From Pseudonocardia alni (GTDB taxonomy: Bacteria; Actinomycetota; Actinomycetes; Mycobacteriales; Pseudonocardiaceae), in assembly GCF_002813375.1 (NCBI RefSeq), contig NZ_PHUJ01000003.1:3038001-3102000 (forward strand): DNA of 64,000 nt. The letters are read 5' to 3'. Both the position numbers and the translations under genes were made by a program. The notes under the pieces were generated by a model that ran no database searches, was not told where the DNA came from, and saw nothing but the letters and a program-made list of their open reading frames with translations. This document shows, one piece after another, positions 33,564 to 41,706 of the stretch. How positions within the stretch are numbered: position 1 is the stretch's first letter; the number at the start of each line of letters is the position of its first letter.

Positions 33564-34288
33564 TCACCCGGCCAGGTCCAGCAGCAGCGCGACCAGCTCG
33601 CGGGGCCGGTTCTGCGGCACCAGGTGGTGGGTGTCGATCTCGGCGTAGCACCAGGCGTCGGAGGTCCGGGCACGGTCGGCGGCCGCGGTGAACGCCCCGC
33701 CCGCGACGTCCTCCCGGGTGGCCCGTACGAACGTCCGGCCGCACGGCCACTGCTCCAGCGGCCGGGACAGCCGCACCGGCTCGGTGAACGTGCGGACCGG
33801 CTGCGGGGAGCGCCGCGGCGCCGACCACGCGGCCTCGGCCGGGTCGTCGTAGTGCCGCTCCGGGCCCGGGACCAGCCACGACGACCCCACGACGACCCCA
33901 GTCCCGGTGCGCCCGGCGCCGGCACCGCGCCGGCGAGGCCGGGCGCCAGGTCCAGCGCGGACTCGCCGTCGGCGGGGACGAACGCGTCGAGGTAGACCAG
34001 CTCGCGGACCCGGTCGCCGATCTCGTCGAGCGCCCCGGTGACGACCATGCCGCCGTAGGAGAACCCGAGCAGGACGATGTCGCGCAGGTCCTCGTAGAGC
34101 ACGGCGTCGACCACGTCGCGCACATGGACGGACAGGTCGATCCACGGCCCGGCCAGGTGCGAGCGCTCCCCGATGCCGGTGAGCGCGGGCGTCACCACGT
34201 CGTGGCCGGCCGCGCGCAGCAGCGGACGCACCAGGTGGAAGGAGTGGGCGCCGCCCCAGGCGCCGTGGACCAGCACGAACGTCGTCAT
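33564..34288 (-). pseudogene. Alpha/beta hydrolase broken by an 11-bp tandem duplication
   Basis: The N-terminal half reads MTTFVLVHGAWGGAHSFHLV and continues through the nucleophile GFSYGGM to APGLGSSW. It then leaves the frame at the duplicated 11-mer at 33878-33899. The C-terminal half resumes in another frame as LVPGPERHYDDPAEAAW, with the His region DTHHLVPQNRP and a normal C-terminus. Removing one copy of ACGACGACCCC restores a continuous esterase (EstB/salicylate-esterase-like) of ~237 residues. A recent mutation, phase variation or an assembly error are all possible. Confidence 0.85.
33878..33899. repeat. Perfect 11-bp tandem duplication causing a frameshift
   Basis: ACGACGACCCC occurs twice back to back (33878-33888 and 33889-33899) inside the hydrolase gene. 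Eleven is not a multiple of three, and deleting one copy restores the reading frame. Confidence 0.9.
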
Positions 34289-34308
34289 GACGGCAGACTT
34301 CCACGACG

Positions 34309-34917
34309 ATGAGCGATTTCCCCGACGGCTTCTTCGACCGCGCCGACCAAGTCGACGACCGCGAGTTCTACCTGCCCCCGCGCTTCGTCCAGCACATCGA
34401 CGAGGGCGCGATCGCCGCCGCGTCGGCGTTCTACGACGAGATCGGCACCACCGGCCGGGTGCTGGACCTGATGTCGTCGTGGGTGTCGCACCTGCCGCAC
34501 CGCCCGGAGCACCTGACCGTGCTGGGCATGAACCGGGCCGAGCTCGCCGCCAACGAGATGGCCCACGAGGCCGTCCGCCACGACCTCAACGCCGACCCGG
34601 TGCTCCCCTTCGCCGACGCCGCGTTCGACGCCTGCGTCTGCACCGTCTCGGTCGACTACCTGACCGACCCGGTCGCGGTGTTCGCCGAGGTGGGACGGGT
34701 GCTGGTGCCGGGCGGGGTGTTCGCCGCCACGTTCTCGAACCGCTGCTTCCCGACCAAGGCGGTCCGCGGCTGGCTCGCCTCAGACGACAGGACGCGGGTC
34801 GCGATCGTCGGCGAGTACTTCCGGCGCAGCGGCGCGTTCGACACCCCGGCGGCCCGTGACTGCGGCGCACCCGGGGACCCGCTGTACGCGGTGTGGGCCC
34901 GCACCCCTACCGGCTGA
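34309..34917 (+). CDS. Methyltransferase-like protein
   Basis: 202 residues. It resembles SAM-dependent class I methyltransferases, but the SAM loop is atypical: LDLMSSWVSHLP replaces the glycine-rich GxGxG. DLNADPVLPFADAAFDACVCTVSVDYLTDPVAVFAEVGRVLVPGG is the usual motif IV to post-II region. The substrate is unknown. Its last 11 bases overlap the 3' end of the convergent hydrolase gene. Confidence 0.75.
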   Translation: MSDFPDGFFDRADQVDDREFYLPPRFVQHIDEGAIAAASAFYDEIGTTGRVLDLMSSWVSHLPHRPEHLTVLGMNRAELAANEMAHEAVRHDLNADPVLPFADAAFDACVCTVSVDYLTDPVAVFAEVGRVLVPGGVFAATFSNRCFPTKAVRGWLASDDRTRVAIVGEYFRRSGAFDTPAARDCGAPGDPLYAVWARTPTG

Positions 34918-35758
34918 CGAAGTCCAGCACCGCCCGCTCGAACTCCGGCGGACGCTCCATGTTCGGGTAGTGCGCGGTCCCACCGATCTCGCCGGGGCTG
35001 CCGTCCGGGACGGCGGCGACCGTGTCGGCGACGATCCGCCGGTGGTCGTCGGAATCGAGGGCGCCGACGAGACCGAGCAGCGGCACCGGGAACGCGCCGG
35101 CGCGCTCGGCGGCGTCGTCGAGGAAGCCGATCGGGCCCGGGGGCGCGGCCGGGTCCGCGGGCAGGTGGTGGGACAGCAGGTCGACCGCCATCAGCCGGAT
35201 CTCGGCGAGGACGGCCGGGTCCACGTCGGCCTCCGTGCGGAACGGGCCGGGCACGAACTCCAGGAACACCCGGACCCAGCGCTCGGCGTCGAGGTCCAGG
35301 CGCGCCTGCTCCCAGCGCGCCATGGTGTCGACCGTCCACGGGTCGGTCCACACCGGCTCGCCCGCCCCGGCGCCGCACAGCACGACCCGGTCGACGAGGT
35401 CCGGGCGTTCCAGCGCGGTGTCGAACGCGACCCGCGCCCCCATCGACAGTCCGACGAGCGCGACCGGCCCGGCGTCGAGGTGCTCCAGCAGCGCGGCGAG
35501 GTCGGCGTGCGGCCGGTAGCCCTGCGGGCCGGGCGTCGACGACGCGCCGTGCCCGCGGGCGTCCGGCACCACGACCCGGTGCCGGGCGGACAGCGGCCCG
35601 ATCTGACGCGACCACATCCGCCCGTCGACGGCACCCCCGTGCAGCAACACCAGCGTCGGGCGCCCGTCCGGGTGCGGGCCGGTGTCGCGGTAGGCGATCC
35701 GGCCGTCCTCCACGGGCAGGAACGTCGGGACGGTGACCTGGGCGAGGGCGAGCGTCAT
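34907..35758 (-). CDS. Alpha/beta hydrolase, MarR-associated
   Basis: 283 residues. LLHGGAVDGRMW gives the oxyanion hole, VGLSMGARVA the nucleophile elbow, GALDSDDH the acid and GTAHYPNMERP the His. A cap domain occupies ~residues 130-200. It resembles 3-oxoadipate enol-lactonase or haloperoxidase-like hydrolases. It is divergent from a MarR gene, and two near-identical palindromes lie between them; one covers its own start codon. It is very likely a MarR target, with its substrate related to the inducer. Confidence 0.87.
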   Translation of the reverse strand: MTLALAQVTVPTFLPVEDGRIAYRDTGPHPDGRPTLVLLHGGAVDGRMWSRQIGPLSARHRVVVPDARGHGASSTPGPQGYRPHADLAALLEHLDAGPVALVGLSMGARVAFDTALERPDLVDRVVLCGAGAGEPVWTDPWTVDTMARWEQARLDLDAERWVRVFLEFVPGPFRTEADVDPAVLAEIRLMAVDLLSHHLPADPAAPPGPIGFLDDAAERAGAFPVPLLGLVGALDSDDHRRIVADTVAAVPDGSPGEIGGTAHYPNMERPPEFERAVLDFVSR

Positions 35759-35806
35759 GACAACCAAGGTGTCATCATTCGGACACCATGACAACCCAGG
35801 TGTCAT
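35757..35806. promoter_or_regulatory. Two near-identical MarR operators
   Basis: ATGACAACCAAGGTGTCAT (35757-35775) and ATGACAACCCAGGTGTCAT (35788-35806) differ at one base and are centred 31 bp apart, about three helical turns. The first covers the hydrolase start; the second abuts CATACT, a likely -10 of marR. Confidence 0.75.
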
Positions 35807-35815
35807 ACTCGGAGG

Positions 35816-36286
35816 GTGCCCGACATCGACGACACCGCCGAGAAGCTGGCCGAGGTCTACGTACTCGTGGGCCCCCTCTACCGGCGGGTGCTGCGCGAGG
35901 TCGAGGAGTCCGCGCCGGACAACCGGGTCTCGGCAGGCGTGCGCGCGGTGCTCGACCAGCTCCGGCGGCACGGCCCGATGACCGTGCCCGGGATCGGGCG
36001 GTCGCAGTCGCTCAGCCGGCAGTTCGTGCAGCGGATGGTCGACGACGCGCTGGCCGCCGGGCTCGTCGAGCGGGCGGACAACCCGCGGCACCGGCGGTCC
36101 CCCCTGATCGTGCCGACGCCGGCCGGGCGCGCGGTGATCGACGAGGTCGTCGGGCGGGAGCACGCGCGGCTGCGCGCGGTCGCCGGACACCTCGACCCCG
36201 CCGACGTCGACGCGACGCTGCGGGTACTCACCGCGATGGTCGCCGACCTGACCGAGATCGAACCGGAGATCGAACCCGGGCATTGA
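35816..36286 (+). CDS. MarR-family transcriptional regulator
   Basis: 156 residues. The winged helix is visible: VRAVLDQLRRHGPMTVPGIGRSQSLSRQFVQRMVDDALAAGLV, with the wing DNPRHRRSPLIVPTPAGR. GTG 35816 lies seven bases after CATACT (35804-35809), so the message may start at the codon itself; GGAGG directly against it is too close to be a ribosome site. It should repress itself and the divergent hydrolase through the twin palindromes. The inducer is unknown. Confidence 0.9.
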   Translation: MPDIDDTAEKLAEVYVLVGPLYRRVLREVEESAPDNRVSAGVRAVLDQLRRHGPMTVPGIGRSQSLSRQFVQRMVDDALAAGLVERADNPRHRRSPLIVPTPAGRAVIDEVVGREHARLRAVAGHLDPADVDATLRVLTAMVADLTEIEPEIEPGH

Positions 36287-36350
36287 CCCCCTCGGCCCCG
36301 TGACGCACGATCCGATCGAGATCGACCCCTCACCACTGGCGGTGCCCCCC

Positions 36351-37238
36351 ATGTCCGACACGTTCACCTTCTCCGGCCGCGACGGCGCCGCCGTCACCGC
36401 CTACCGCTGGCTCCCCGCCGCCGCGGACGACCCGGTGCGCGGGATCGTCCAGATCACCCACGGCATGGGCGAGCACGCCCTGCGCTACGTCGCCCTCGCC
36501 GACGCGCTGACCGCCCGCGGCTTCGCCGTCTACGCCCAGGACCACCGCGGTCACGGAGCCACCGCGGGCGGGCCCGAGAACTTCGGCGTCCTCGGCGACG
36601 ACGGCTGGGAGCAGCTGGTCGGCGACATCGGGCTGCTGTCCGCGCACGCCCGCGCCGAGCACCCGGGCGCCCCGCTGGTGCTGCTCGGTCACAGCATGGG
36701 CTCGTTCGCCGTGCAGCAGTTCCTCGTCGCCGACGCGCCGCCGCCGGACGCGGTCGTGCTGTCCGGCACCGCGTTGCTCGACCTGATGGAGCAGGGCCTG
36801 GACCTGTCCGCGCCGCTGGACCTGTCGTCGTTCAACGCGCCGTTCGAGCAGCGCACCGGTTTCGAGTGGCTCAGCCGCGACCCCGCGCAGGTCGACGCCT
36901 ACGTCGCCGACGCCCGCTGCGGCTTCGGCCTGGACCTGCCCGGCACGCAGGCGATGTTCGCCGCCGCCCGGCCGCTCGGCGAGGCCGCCACTCTGAAGCG
37001 GATCGCGGGCGGACTGCCGGTGTACGTCGTCGTCGGCGACGAGGACCCGGTCAACGCCGGGCTGGCCCTGGTGCGGCCGCTGACCGAGCGCTACGCCGAG
37101 GCCGGGCTGCACGACGTCACGCTGACGATCTGGCCGGGTGCCCGGCACGAGGTGTTCAACGAGACCAACCGCGAGGAGATCGTCGCGGACCTGCTGTCCT
37201 GGCTCGACCGTGTCGTCCCCGAGCAGCGGGGCGCCTGA
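36351..37238 (+). CDS. Monoacylglycerol lipase-like alpha/beta hydrolase
   Basis: 295 residues of the Hydrolase_4 type. FTFSGRDGAAVTAYRW and QITHGMGEHALRY (HG oxyanion) precede the nucleophile GHSMGS at ~residue 115, with the acid in VVGDEDPVN and His in PGARHEVFNE. The family releases glycerol and fatty acid from monoacylglycerols or lysophospholipids. ATG 36351 gives the family N-terminus; an in-frame GTG at 36300 would add 17 unlikely residues. It lies one base before the LLM gene, in an operon with it and the acyl-CoA dehydrogenase. Confidence 0.88.
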   Translation: MSDTFTFSGRDGAAVTAYRWLPAAADDPVRGIVQITHGMGEHALRYVALADALTARGFAVYAQDHRGHGATAGGPENFGVLGDDGWEQLVGDIGLLSAHARAEHPGAPLVLLGHSMGSFAVQQFLVADAPPPDAVVLSGTALLDLMEQGLDLSAPLDLSSFNAPFEQRTGFEWLSRDPAQVDAYVADARCGFGLDLPGTQAMFAAARPLGEAATLKRIAGGLPVYVVVGDEDPVNAGLALVRPLTERYAEAGLHDVTLTIWPGARHEVFNETNREEIVADLLSWLDRVVPEQRGA

Positions 37239-37239
37239 G

Positions 37240-38250
37240 GTGCGCGTCGACACCACCGGCGGCTTCTCCGCCTCCCCGCTCGAGACCGAGGCGGCGGCCG
37301 TCGCCGCGGAGGCCGAGGGCTACGACGCCCTGTCGGTCCCCGAGACCTCGCACGACGCGTTCGTGTCGCTGGCACTGGCCGCCCGGGCGACCAGCCGGAT
37401 CCGGCTGCAGTCGGCGATCGCGGTCGCCTTCGCCCGCAACCCGATGACGCTGGCCTACCAGGCCAACGACGTGCAGCTGCTCTCCGGCGGCCGGTTCGAC
37501 CTGGGGCTCGGCTCGCAGGTCCGCCCGCACATCGAGCGCCGGTTCGGGATGCCGTGGAGCCGCCCCGCGGCCCGGATGGAGGACTTCGTCTCCGCCCTGC
37601 GGGCGATCTTCGACGCCTGGGCCACCGGGGGCCGGCTGCATCACCGCGGCGAGTTCTACTCCCACACCCTGATGACCGAGTTCTTCTCACCGGGTCCGAA
37701 CCCGCACGGGATCCCGCCGGTGATGCTGGCCGCGGTCGGCGAGCGGATGACCGAGGTCGCGGGCCGGGTCACCGACGGCCTACTGGCGCACTCGCTGACC
37801 TCGCCGTCGTACCTGGCGGAGGTGACGCTGCCCGCGCTGCGCCGCGGACGTGGCCGCGACGACCTCACCGGCTTCGACGTGTGCCTCCCGGTCTTCGCGG
37901 TCCTGGGCGCCGACGCCGAGGCCCGGGCCGTCGCCGAGGCCGGGGTGCGACGCCAGATCGCCTTCTACGCCTCCACCCCGCCGTACAGGCCGGTGCTGGA
38001 GCACCACGGCCGCGGCGCGCTCGCCGACGAGCTCAACGGACTGTCGCGCCGGCAGGCCTGGGACGAGATGACCGGCCTGGTCGACGACGACCTGCTGGCC
38101 CTGTTCGCCGTCGCGGGCGACCCGGCCGGGGTGGCGTCCGGGATCGCGGACCGCTACCGCGGCCTCGTCGACCGGGTCTCGCTCAACACCCCCTACGACG
38201 CCGACCCCGCCCTGGTGCTCGACGTCGCCACCCGGCTGCGCGCGGCGTGA
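37240..38250 (+). CDS. LLM-class F420-dependent oxidoreductase
   Basis: 336 residues of the luciferase-like monooxygenase TIM barrel. YDALSVPETSHDAFVSLALAARATSRIRLQSAIAVAFARNPM and LSGGRFDLGLGSQVRPHIERRFG are typical of the actinobacterial TIGR03617/F420 branch. F420H2 is the probable cofactor, although FMN cannot be excluded. It lies between a lipase and an acyl-CoA dehydrogenase in a tight operon (GTG one base after the previous stop; its TGA overlaps the next GTG). A role in lipid oxidation is inferred from this context. Confidence 0.88.
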   Translation: MRVDTTGGFSASPLETEAAAVAAEAEGYDALSVPETSHDAFVSLALAARATSRIRLQSAIAVAFARNPMTLAYQANDVQLLSGGRFDLGLGSQVRPHIERRFGMPWSRPAARMEDFVSALRAIFDAWATGGRLHHRGEFYSHTLMTEFFSPGPNPHGIPPVMLAAVGERMTEVAGRVTDGLLAHSLTSPSYLAEVTLPALRRGRGRDDLTGFDVCLPVFAVLGADAEARAVAEAGVRRQIAFYASTPPYRPVLEHHGRGALADELNGLSRRQAWDEMTGLVDDDLLALFAVAGDPAGVASGIADRYRGLVDRVSLNTPYDADPALVLDVATRLRAA

Positions 38251-39398
38251 GCACGCATCCGGAGATCCGGGAGGGGGTCCGCGCGGTCTGCTCCGGCTTC
38301 GGGGCGGAGTACTGGCGCACCTGCGACCGCGAACACCGGTTCCCGCAGGAGTTCCACGACGCGATGGCCGCCGGCGGCTGGATCGGCGTCGCCGTCCCCG
38401 AGGCCTACGGCGGCGGGGGCGCCGGGATCTCCGAGGCCGCCGCGGTGATGGAGGAGGTCGCCGCGTCCGGGGCGGCGATGAACGGGGCGTCGGCGATCCA
38501 CCTGTCGGTGTTCGGGATGAACCCGGTCGTCCGGCACGGCTCGGAGGAGATGCGGCGGCGCTACCTGCCCCGGGTCGCCGACGGGTCGCTGCAGGTCGCG
38601 TTCGGCGTCACCGAGCCCGACGCCGGACTCGACACCACCGCGATCACCACGACCGCCCGCCGCGACGGCGACCGGTACCTGGTCCGCGGGCGCAAGGTGT
38701 GGACGTCGAAGGCGCCGTTCTGCGACAAGGTCCTGCTGCTGGTGCGCACCACCCCGCGCGCGGAGGTGGCGACGCGGACCGACGGGCTGTCGCTGCTGCT
38801 CGCCGACCTGCAGCGCCCCGAGGTCACGATCACCCCGATCGACAAGCTGGGCCGCAACGCGGTGGTGTCCTGCGAGGTCGTCTACGACGACCTGCCCGTC
38901 GACGCCGCCGACCTGGTCGGCGAGGAGGGCCGCGGCTTCCGGCTGATCCTCGACGGGCTCAACCCGGAACGGATCCTGATCGCCGCCGAGGCGCTGGGCA
39001 CCGGGCGGGCCGCGCTGGCCGCCGCCGTCGCCTACGCGAAGGAGCGCACCGTGTTCGGGCGGCCGATCGGGCAGAACCAGGGCATCGCGTTCCCGCTGGC
39101 CGAGGCGCACATGCGGCTGCACGCGGCGGCGCTGGTGATCGCCGACGCCGCCGCCCGCTACGACGCGGGCGAGGCGTGCGGCGAGCAGGCCAACACCGCG
39201 AAGTTCCTGGCCGCCGAGGCCGCGTTCTTCGCCGCGGACCGGGCGGTGCAGACCCTCGGCGGGTTCGGCTACGCCACCGAGTACGACGTGAGCCGCTACT
39301 TCACCGAGGCCCGCCTGATGCGCCTGGCGCCCCTGCCGCAGGAGATGGTGCTCAACCACGTCGCCGAGCACGTGCTCGGGCTGCCCCGCAGCTACTGA
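38247..39398 (+). CDS. Acyl-CoA dehydrogenase
   Basis: 383 residues, the standard single-unit length. AFGVTEPDAGLDTT and VWTSKAPFCDKVLLL belong to the FAD/acyl middle domain. RTVFGRPIGQNQGIAFPLAEAHM and QTLGGFGYATEYDVSRYFTEARL are the C-terminal helical motifs. It oxidises an acyl-CoA to the enoyl form with electrons passed to ETF. GTG 38247 overlaps the LLM stop (GTGA). It is the last gene of the lipase-LLM-dehydrogenase operon and is followed by a strong terminator. Confidence 0.92.
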   Translation: MSTHPEIREGVRAVCSGFGAEYWRTCDREHRFPQEFHDAMAAGGWIGVAVPEAYGGGGAGISEAAAVMEEVAASGAAMNGASAIHLSVFGMNPVVRHGSEEMRRRYLPRVADGSLQVAFGVTEPDAGLDTTAITTTARRDGDRYLVRGRKVWTSKAPFCDKVLLLVRTTPRAEVATRTDGLSLLLADLQRPEVTITPIDKLGRNAVVSCEVVYDDLPVDAADLVGEEGRGFRLILDGLNPERILIAAEALGTGRAALAAAVAYAKERTVFGRPIGQNQGIAFPLAEAHMRLHAAALVIADAAARYDAGEACGEQANTAKFLAAEAAFFAADRAVQTLGGFGYATEYDVSRYFTEARLMRLAPLPQEMVLNHVAEHVLGLPRSY

Positions 39399-39404
39399 CA
39401 CACG

Positions 39405-39442
39405 ACGGCGGCCGGTGACCCGCCCGGGTCACCGGCCGCCGT
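39405..39442. terminator. Bidirectional 17-bp hairpin
   Basis: A perfect 17-bp stem (ACGGCGGCCGGTGACCC and its complement) with a four-base loop separates the dehydrogenase operon from the convergent Rpf-like gene. Confidence 0.85.
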
Positions 39443-39454
39443 ACGTGCCGCGTA

Positions 39455-39859
39455 CTACCGCAGGCCCAGCTTCTTGGAGCAGGCCGGCCACGCCTTCCAG
39501 CCCTGGCCGTCCAGGACGTTCTCGGCGACGCGGATCTGCTCGGACTTGCTGGCGTTGTGCGCCTTGCCCGACCCGCCGAAGGCCTTCCAGGTGGACTGCG
39601 TGAACTGCAGGCCGCCGGAGAAGCCGTTACCGGTGTTGGTGTTCCAGTTCCCGCTGGACTCGCACTGGGCGAGCTTGTCCCACGTCGAGGTCGCGACGGA
39701 CTGCGTGGGGACCGCGACGGCGGCGGGGGCGACCGCGGCGGAGGTCTCGGGGGCGGCCGTCGCGGGCCCGGCGAGGGCGAGCGGAGCGCCGAACGCCAGG
39801 ACACCGGCGACGAGAGTTCCGACGAAACGCCCACGGATGGACATACGCGTGCTGCTCAT
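39455..39859 (-). CDS. Resuscitation-promoting-factor-like transglycosylase
   Basis: 134 residues. A signal peptide occupies the first ~36 residues (GAPLALAGPATAA), then a short Ala/Val/Pro linker and the ~75-residue Rpf domain: WDKLAQCESSGNWNTNTGNG with catalytic Glu67, SGGLQFTQSTWKAFGG, and the second cysteine in WPACSKKLG for the disulfide. It cleaves peptidoglycan outside the cell, in growth or spore resuscitation. No LysM domain is attached. ATG 39859 has AGGTGA upstream; ATG 39844 is possible. Confidence 0.92.
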   Translation of the reverse strand: MSSTRMSIRGRFVGTLVAGVLAFGAPLALAGPATAAPETSAAVAPAAVAVPTQSVATSTWDKLAQCESSGNWNTNTGNGFSGGLQFTQSTWKAFGGSGKAHNASKSEQIRVAENVLDGQGWKAWPACSKKLGLR

Positions 39860-40236
39860 TGTGTGATCACCTGAGGTCCGGACCCACGGCTTTCCGGGCG
39901 GGCCGGTCGCGCGGGGAGCGCTGTGCCGGTGTCGTCGCGAGGGGACTCGCGGCCCGCGGCCCCGTCTCGGTCCGTGCAAGTCGACTGGCCGGGGACCGCG
40001 GGACGGGGCCGTGGTGGCGTGGCGGTTCCGGCGCTTCGGTGCGTGCCCCGGCCGTGTGGACCGGAGCGACCACGAAGGTCGCCGACCGGCCGAGATCAGG
40101 TCAAGCGGACGACCGGTGACGTATCACACGGAGATAACGACGGGATACGTCGTCGCAGCTCAGGAGCACATTTTCACGATCACGGAACTAACAGGGAACT
40201 GACCGATGCTTTCGATCCGGAGATGTTCCACCGGCA
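39860..40236. other. 377-nt 5' region of the Rpf-like gene
   Basis: Long leader/promoter region for the minus-strand Rpf-like gene. It holds a spaced inverted repeat at 40118-40151 and an AT-richer stretch near 40160-40200. I looked for the c-di-AMP (ydaO) riboswitch often found before rpf genes and did not see its conserved blocks. No open frame here has coding character. Confidence 0.5.
40118..40151. promoter_or_regulatory. Inverted repeat GACGTATC-N18-GATACGTC
   Basis: Perfect 8-bp arms around 18 bases, 260-290 bases upstream of the Rpf-like start; candidate regulator site. Confidence 0.35.
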
Positions 40237-40620
40237 TCAGCGGCGCGGCGCGCCCTCGGCCCGGCGCAGGGCGAACACCGCGATCCGCACGACCATCGCG
40301 TCGAGCAGCAGACCGCCGAACGCCCACGCGTCGAGCCAGGCGGTCCAGTTCCTCCCCTGCGCGACGGCGAGGAGCCCGGGCACGAGGAACAGCGCGACAC
40401 CGAGCCCGCCGGCGACGGCACAGGCGAGCAGCGCCGGGCCGTCGGCCCGGCGCAGCAGCAGGAGCAGCGACACGACGGCGGCCGCGGCGACGAGCCCGTC
40501 CAGCCCGGCCAGGACCGGTCCCACGGCGCCGAACGCGAGCCGGACGTGCACGGCGGCGGAGAGCACCAGCAGCACGGTCAGGATCCGGCGCCCGGTCACC
40601 GGGCCGCGGTCGTCGCTCAT
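40237..40620 (-). CDS. Four-helix membrane protein of unknown function
   Basis: 127 residues with four predicted membrane helices: RRILTVLLVLSAAVHVRLAF, GLDGLVAAAAVVSLLLLLRR, ALLACAVAGGLGVALFLVP and WAFGGLLLDAMVVRIAVFAL. A basic C-terminus (RRAEGAPRR) faces the cytoplasm. I do not recognise the family. It follows the methyltransferase gene by 14 bases on the same strand, so the two are probably co-transcribed. Confidence 0.65.
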   Translation of the reverse strand: MSDDRGPVTGRRILTVLLVLSAAVHVRLAFGAVGPVLAGLDGLVAAAAVVSLLLLLRRADGPALLACAVAGGLGVALFLVPGLLAVAQGRNWTAWLDAWAFGGLLLDAMVVRIAVFALRRAEGAPRR

Positions 40621-40634
40621 GGGTCCATCCTCAC

Positions 40635-41267
40635 CTACCGCACCCGCAGCACCAGGAGGCGGCAGTCGACCTGCTGCCCGGACCGGTAGGGCGCGACCTC
40701 GATCGAGACGGCCTCGAACACGTCGGCGGCGGCGAGCCGGTCGACCTCGGCACGGTAGCCACCGGACTCCCAGACGTCGTCGAGGACGGTCGCGACCAGG
40801 TAGCCGCCCGGCCGCACGACCCGGGTGAACTCCGCCAGCGCCGAGGGCCCGACGTGGGCGTGGGTGAGCGTCCCGACGCAGACGACGACGTCGTAGGAGT
40901 CGTCGGGCAGCACCAGCGCGGCGGTGAGGTCGGCCTCGCGCAGGTCCCGGTAGGCGCCGGTGGCGCGGGCCCGCTCCAGCATCCCGGTCGACAGGTCGAT
41001 CCCGTCGACGGTGGTCGCGCCGCGCTCACGGAGCGCGACGCCGACCAGTCCCGTGCCGCAACCGGCGTCGAGGATCTCCCCGCCGGGGCCCGCGGCCGCG
41101 ACGACGGCGTCCGCGGTGACCGCGGGCGCGACGTAGCCCTGGGCCTCGCCGGTGAGGTCGGCGTCGTAGGTGGGGGCCCACTCGTCGTAGAGGGCCCGGG
41201 CGTCGGCCGGGCCGCTCAGCGAGTAGGCGCGTTCCAGGTGGGGGTCGCCCCCGGTACTCGTGGCCAT
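40635..41267 (-). CDS. SAM-dependent methyltransferase
   Basis: 210 residues, Williams-Beuren/UbiE-like. ARALYDEWAPTYDADLTGEAQGY is the usual N-terminal helix. ILDAGCGTGLVGVALRERG is SAM motif I, VDGIDLSTGMLERA motif II, and SYDVVVCVGTLTHAHVGPSALAEFTRVVRPGG motifs III-IV. The acceptor substrate is unknown. First gene of a two-gene unit with the four-helix membrane protein. ATG 41267. Confidence 0.87.
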   Translation of the reverse strand: MATSTGGDPHLERAYSLSGPADARALYDEWAPTYDADLTGEAQGYVAPAVTADAVVAAAGPGGEILDAGCGTGLVGVALRERGATTVDGIDLSTGMLERARATGAYRDLREADLTAALVLPDDSYDVVVCVGTLTHAHVGPSALAEFTRVVRPGGYLVATVLDDVWESGGYRAEVDRLAAADVFEAVSIEVAPYRSGQQVDCRLLVLRVR

Positions 41268-41298
41268 CGCCCGATCATGGTGGACGGCCCGCGGGCTG

Positions 41299-41706
41299 TC
41301 ATGCGCGCCCGAGCAACCCCCGGCGCGGCGGGTCGGCGGCGAGCAGCGAGAGCGCGCACAGCGCGCCCCAGCCGGCGGCGACCATGGTCGCCTTCTCCCG
41401 GGCGTCGCGGTCGGGGAGCTGCGAGCCCAGCACCACGAGGTCGACGATGTCGGCGCCGACCCGCACCGCGACGGCGGCCTTGAGCGGGGTACCGGCCGGA
41501 GCCAGCGCCATGGCCAGGCCGGACGCGAGGTCCCGCCCGCCGACCGCCCGCGCGAGCAGCGTGGTCCCCGCGGACGGGGTCCGGCCGCCGCCGGACAGCT
41601 TCGTCGGCGACAGCAGCACGTCCGGCTTCGCGGCGACGGCCGCGCCGTAGGCGGCGGTGGCGGCGCCCAGCAGGCGGGGGATCCAGGTCAGGTCACGACG
41701 GCGCAT
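41299..41706 (-). CDS. DUF4267-like membrane protein
   Basis: 135 residues, mostly hydrophobic, with about four membrane helices. WIPRLLGAATAAYGAAVAAKPDVLL, then LLARAVGGRDLASGLAMALAP and GADIVDLVVLGSQLPDRDAREKATMVAAG fit the DUF4267/DUF4345-like group of small membrane proteins. Function is unknown. ATG 41706 lies inside the last codons of the upstream DUF1707 gene (14-base overlap), so translation is likely coupled. Confidence 0.7.
   Translation of the reverse strand: MRRRDLTWIPRLLGAATAAYGAAVAAKPDVLLSPTKLSGGGRTPSAGTTLLARAVGGRDLASGLAMALAPAGTPLKAAVAVRVGADIVDLVVLGSQLPDRDAREKATMVAAGWGALCALSLLAADPPRRGLLGRA

Noticed and set aside
36300..36350. Upstream GTG start for the monoacylglycerol lipase-like gene
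   Set aside because: It would add 17 residues absent from the family; the ATG at 36351 fits the known N-terminus.
40011..40202. A 63-codon plus-strand frame in the Rpf leader
   Set aside because: No ribosome site and no coding character; it lies opposite the promoter region of a well-supported gene.
39860..40236. c-di-AMP (ydaO) riboswitch before the Rpf-like gene
   Set aside because: The conserved blocks of that riboswitch could not be found on the minus strand.
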